DNA of 64,000 bases from assembly GCA_963822765.1 (NCBI GenBank), contig CAWGJL010000026.1, forward strand, positions 1-64,000. Reading direction: 5' to 3'. Of this stretch, positions 61,626 to 64,000 are shown in pieces. Under the pieces are notes generated by a model. That model saw only the letters and a list, made by a program, of their open reading frames with translations, was not told the origin of the DNA and made no database searches. The translations under genes and the position numbers were made by a program. Numbering within the stretch: position 1 is the stretch's first letter; every line of letters starts with the position of its first letter. The stretch is from Palsa-504 sp963822765. Its GTDB lineage: Bacteria > Actinomycetota > Actinomycetes > Streptosporangiales > Streptosporangiaceae.

Positions 61626-62582
61626 GTGAGAAAACGGTCGCCGATCGCGATCGGCTCCGTACTGGCAGCGGTCCTGGTCGCCGGGTGCGCCGGAGGATCA
61701 CGCCCCGCGCCCGGCCCGTCATCACCGGCCCAGCCACCAGCCGCCGCCACCGCTACCGCCGCCGCTCCAGCGCCGGCCGCCACCTCCGCCACCGCGCTTC
61801 CCGCCTCCGCCACCGCCGCGGCGTCCGCCACCGCCGCGGCGCCGGCCACCTCCGGGGCGACGCCGGCCACCTCAGGCACCCTCGCGCACGTCAGCAACTG
61901 CCCGGTTCCGGCCGGAGACTACGCCGGAACGCCGTACGCACCGCGAGCGGCCCCGGCCACGCTCAGCCTCCCGGCCTCCGTCCCGCTGCCGGGGAACGCG
62001 CGGATCTTCGGGACCACGTTCCTGCCCGGCTCGACGTCGTACCTGCTCGGGCCGGCGAATGGCACCTGCCAGGCCGCCCTGGCCAGCGCCGACGGCGGCG
62101 AGAGCATGACGGCCACCCCGGGCGTCACGATGATCATCCGCCCGGGCGGGATCGGGCCGAGCACCGACCTGGCCTGCCCGTACATCCCGGCGGTCCGGGC
62201 CGCGGACGAAGCCTTCCGCCAGGGCCAGGCCTTCTGCTCTCATCCCGCGGGTGAGGTGATCGCGCAGATCCCGACCCGTACGACGGGCCTCTACGCGGCT
62301 GTGGTGCTGGTCCCGGCGACGGTGAAGGACCCGGACATCCAGGGTTCGGGCGATGGCGGCGACCCGGCCGTCGCGCTCTTCACCGCCCAGGCCGGTTCCG
62401 ACTTCGCTAACGGTCAGCTGATCGCGTGCACGCTCCCGCCCGCGCAGGCCGCCGTCTGCGCGGCCAGCCTGCGGTTCTTCCTCGCCACCCAGGCTCAGAT
62501 CAGGACCCGGATCAGCGCGGCCAGCCTGACCCAGATGCAGGCCGCCCTGTCCTCATTCCTGACCGCGCACCACGTCGGCTAG
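61626..62582 (+). CDS. Secreted lipoprotein with low-complexity linker
   Basis: 318 residues from GTG 61,626. RKRSPIAIGSVLAAVLVAGCAGG is a lipoprotein signal with the VAGC lipobox; an Ala/Thr/Ser/Pro linker of about 60 residues follows, then a globular domain with four or more Cys (VSNCPVPAGDYAG, GTCQAALASADGG, LACPYIPAVRAAD, AFCSHPAGEV, ACTLPPAQAAVCAA). Cys spacing suggests disulfides outside the membrane. The family is not recognised; a substrate-binding or sensor role is possible. Confidence 0.75.
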   Translation: MRKRSPIAIGSVLAAVLVAGCAGGSRPAPGPSSPAQPPAAATATAAAPAPAATSATALPASATAAASATAAAPATSGATPATSGTLAHVSNCPVPAGDYAGTPYAPRAAPATLSLPASVPLPGNARIFGTTFLPGSTSYLLGPANGTCQAALASADGGESMTATPGVTMIIRPGGIGPSTDLACPYIPAVRAADEAFRQGQAFCSHPAGEVIAQIPTRTTGLYAAVVLVPATVKDPDIQGSGDGGDPAVALFTAQAGSDFANGQLIACTLPPAQAAVCAASLRFFLATQAQIRTRISAASLTQMQAALSSFLTAHHVG

Positions 62583-62586
62583 CGCG

Positions 62587-63363
62587 CTAAACCACCGAGC
62601 CGGAAAGCCCCGCCAGCAGCGCGGTCAGCACCCGGGTCAGCCGCGGGCCGACCTCGACGACGGCGTGCGCGAGGCGGGGATCGCTGCGGTACAGCGCGCC
62701 GACCTCGGGGCCCGGGGTGGCCATCTGCCAGAGCGCGCCGGCCAGGCTGGTCGCGGTCGCGATCACGTCGACGCCCTGCTGCTCGGTGAGCCCGAGCAGG
62801 CGGTGCAGTTCGCCGCCGATCGCGCTGACCTCATCGAGCGTGACCAGCTTGAAGGCGCGCACGGACTCGATCGACACGTTCCGCTCCAGGTTGAGCGGCG
62901 CCTGCGCGAGCAGGTCGCAGAACATCGGACGGTCGGCGAGCGAGCCGGCGAACGCCCGCGCGACGGCCGCGGCCGGGACCCCGGGTCCCAGCCGGCCAAG
63001 GTCCTGCCGCAACGCCGCCGACCATTCCCGCCAGCCGCCGGCCGTGAGCCGCAGGAAGATCTGCTCGCGCGTCTCGAAGTAGCGCAGCATCGCGGACTTG
63101 TGCATGCCGACCGCGTCGGCAATATCGGTGAGCGTGACCTGCCGGATCCCGCGTTCGGCGCCCAGCCGCGCCGCGGCGGCCAGGATCGCCTCCTCGCGCT
63201 CCTGCTTGGCCCCGGCCGACCGCGCCCGCTGAAACCCGGCCGGCCGCGCCCGCTGAAACCCGGCCGGCCGCGCCCGCTGAAACCCGGCCGGCCGCGCCCG
63301 CTGAAACCCGGTCGGCCGCGCAGGCTCGGACGAGGAAGACCGCGCACGCCGGGACTCAGGCAT
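62587..63363 (-). CDS. TetR-family regulator with repeated N-terminal peptide
   Basis: 258 residues from ATG 63,363. The HTH is EEAILAAAARLGAERGIRQVTLTDIADAVGMHKSAMLRYFETREQIFLRL. In front of it lies a disordered stretch of four RARPAGFQ-like units (TGFQRARPAGFQRARPAGFQ), which is not part of the TetR fold. The ligand domain follows normally to ALLAGLSGSVV. It is divergent from a short-chain dehydrogenase and probably regulates it. Confidence 0.85.
   Translation of the reverse strand: MPESRRARSSSSEPARPTGFQRARPAGFQRARPAGFQRARPAGFQRARSAGAKQEREEAILAAAARLGAERGIRQVTLTDIADAVGMHKSAMLRYFETREQIFLRLTAGGWREWSAALRQDLGRLGPGVPAAAVARAFAGSLADRPMFCDLLAQAPLNLERNVSIESVRAFKLVTLDEVSAIGGELHRLLGLTEQQGVDVIATATSLAGALWQMATPGPEVGALYRSDPRLAHAVVEVGPRLTRVLTALLAGLSGSVV
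63226..63324 (-). repeat. 24-bp tandem repeat in the TetR gene
   Basis: About four copies of CGCCCGCTGAAACCCGGCCG-like 24-bp units, encoding RARPAGFQ. The near identity points to recent tandem duplication. Confidence 0.8.
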
Positions 63364-63427
63364 CACCATCCGATCAATGTACCGCAACAGAGTTGCTTAA
63401 ATAACGAAACGATGTTTTACTAAGGGT

Positions 63428-64000
63428 ATGCAGCAGACCTGGTTCATCACCGGCTCCTCGCGCGGCTTCGGGCGCGCCCTGGTCCAGGCGGCCCTGGACG
63501 CGGGCGATTCCGTGGTGGCCACGGCCCGCCGCCCCGGGCAGCTCGACGAATTCGCCGAACGCCACGGCGACCGGGTGCTTCCGCTCGCGCTCGACGTGAC
63601 CGACGCGGACGCCGTCCAGGTCGCGATCGACGCCGGCGTGGAAAGCTTCGGCCGCCTCGACGTGGTGGTCAACAACGCCGGCTACGCGAACGTCGCACCG
63701 GTGGAGACCGGCGACGAGGCCGACTTCCGGGCCCAGTTCGAAACCAACTTCTGGGGCGTCTACCACGTGTCGAAGGCGGTCATCCCGCAGCTGCGCGCCC
63801 AGGGCGGCGGCACCGTGGTGCAGTTCTCCTCGGTCGGCGGCCGGGTGGGCGGATCCCCGGGCATCGCCAGCTACCAGGCCGCCAAGTTCGCCGTCGACGG
63901 CTTCAGCCGGGTGCTCGCGGCCGAGACCGCGCCGTTCGGCGTGACGGTGATGGTCGTCGAGCCCAGCGGCTTCGCGACCGACTGGGCCGGCTCCTCGATG
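63428..64000 (+). CDS. Short-chain dehydrogenase/reductase (partial, runs off the window)
   Basis: It starts ATG 63,428 (MQQTWFITGSSRGFGRALVQ) with the TGxxxGxG cofactor site, VLPLALDVTD, VVVNNAGYANVAPVET (NNAG), VQFSSVGGRVGG (catalytic Ser) and ASYQAAKFAVDGFS (YxxxK). About 191 residues are visible; the C-terminus lies past the edge. The family reduces or oxidises alcohols/ketones with NAD(P)(H). The 64-bp gap to the TetR gene contains an AT-rich stretch likely to hold both promoters and an operator. Confidence 0.9.
   Translation, partial: MQQTWFITGSSRGFGRALVQAALDAGDSVVATARRPGQLDEFAERHGDRVLPLALDVTDADAVQVAIDAGVESFGRLDVVVNNAGYANVAPVETGDEADFRAQFETNFWGVYHVSKAVIPQLRAQGGGTVVQFSSVGGRVGGSPGIASYQAAKFAVDGFSRVLAAETAPFGVTVMVVEPSGFATDWAGSSM

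Overview
The window is GC-rich actinobacterial chromosome. Supporting signs are high G+C coding sequence, many GTG starts and overlapping GTGA/ATGA gene junctions, a short-chain Z-isoprenyl diphosphate synthase, a PIN-PhoH protein, a DUF5941 membrane protein and pSAM2-like integrative elements. A Streptosporangiales-like or related filamentous actinomycete fits, but the genus cannot be fixed from this sequence.

Layout. (1) 1-16.4 kb is ordinary chromosome, mostly plus strand: the tail of a DUF255/YyaL-type protein, an NlpC/P60 hydrolase, a cis-prenyltransferase, PhoH, and a surface-glycan-like group (GT2, class III aminotransferase, IspD/TarI-type cytidylyltransferase, DUF5941 protein, GT87-like and GT4-like proteins). 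EamA, metallo-beta-lactamase-fold, cupin and RNase HI genes follow. (2) At 16,545-16,621 lies the initiator tRNA-fMet gene. From its anticodon loop to 49.67 kb runs a tandem array of three integrative elements bounded by four copies of the tRNA 3' half (16,575; 33,962; 41,864; 49,625). Element 1 is a near-complete AICE (integrase, Rep fused to an Xis-like domain, zinc ribbon, FtsK/TraB, GntR regulator) with cargo: a HAD phosphatase with its regulator, a STAND ATPase with nearly identical TPR repeats, a SHOCT protein and an IS3. Element 2 keeps an N-terminally truncated integrase plus an oxidoreductase, an IS256 and a DUF1707 protein. Element 3 has no integrase and carries a PIN toxin-antitoxin pair, two STAS proteins, two GAF-ANTAR RNA-binding regulators, an EamA remnant and a ParB-like protein. 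(3) 49.7-57 kb is flanking chromosome: a damaged relBE-like pair, a SPFH protein with an RHH partner, an aminoglycoside-phosphotransferase-like protein, a nitroreductase, and an MFS pump with divergent MarR. (4) 57.0-61.5 kb is a DUF222/HNH gene split by a group II intron with its own RT-maturase-HNH protein and a clear domain V. (5) The end holds a lipoprotein, a TetR regulator and a divergent short-chain dehydrogenase.

The most unusual content is non-coding and confined to the 16.6-49.6 kb island. A structured element recurs at about 26.1, 31.7, 32.1 and 37.6 kb, with a partial copy at 46.6 kb; its paired stems change sequence between copies while staying complementary. A second palindromic family occurs at 26.9, 36.2 and 43.0 kb. 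A modular end architecture (two direct repeats 11-13 bp apart, then 105-147 bp, then a tRNA anticodon-loop core) is repeated many times, with cores resembling fMet, Arg(ACG), Pro(CGG) and possibly Arg(TCU) tRNAs. The island therefore looks like a graveyard of successively accreted integrative elements.

More than fifteen genes show apparent one-base frameshifts, often in homopolymers, while neighbours are intact. Part of this is probably consensus error, so gene death should not be concluded from frameshifts alone.
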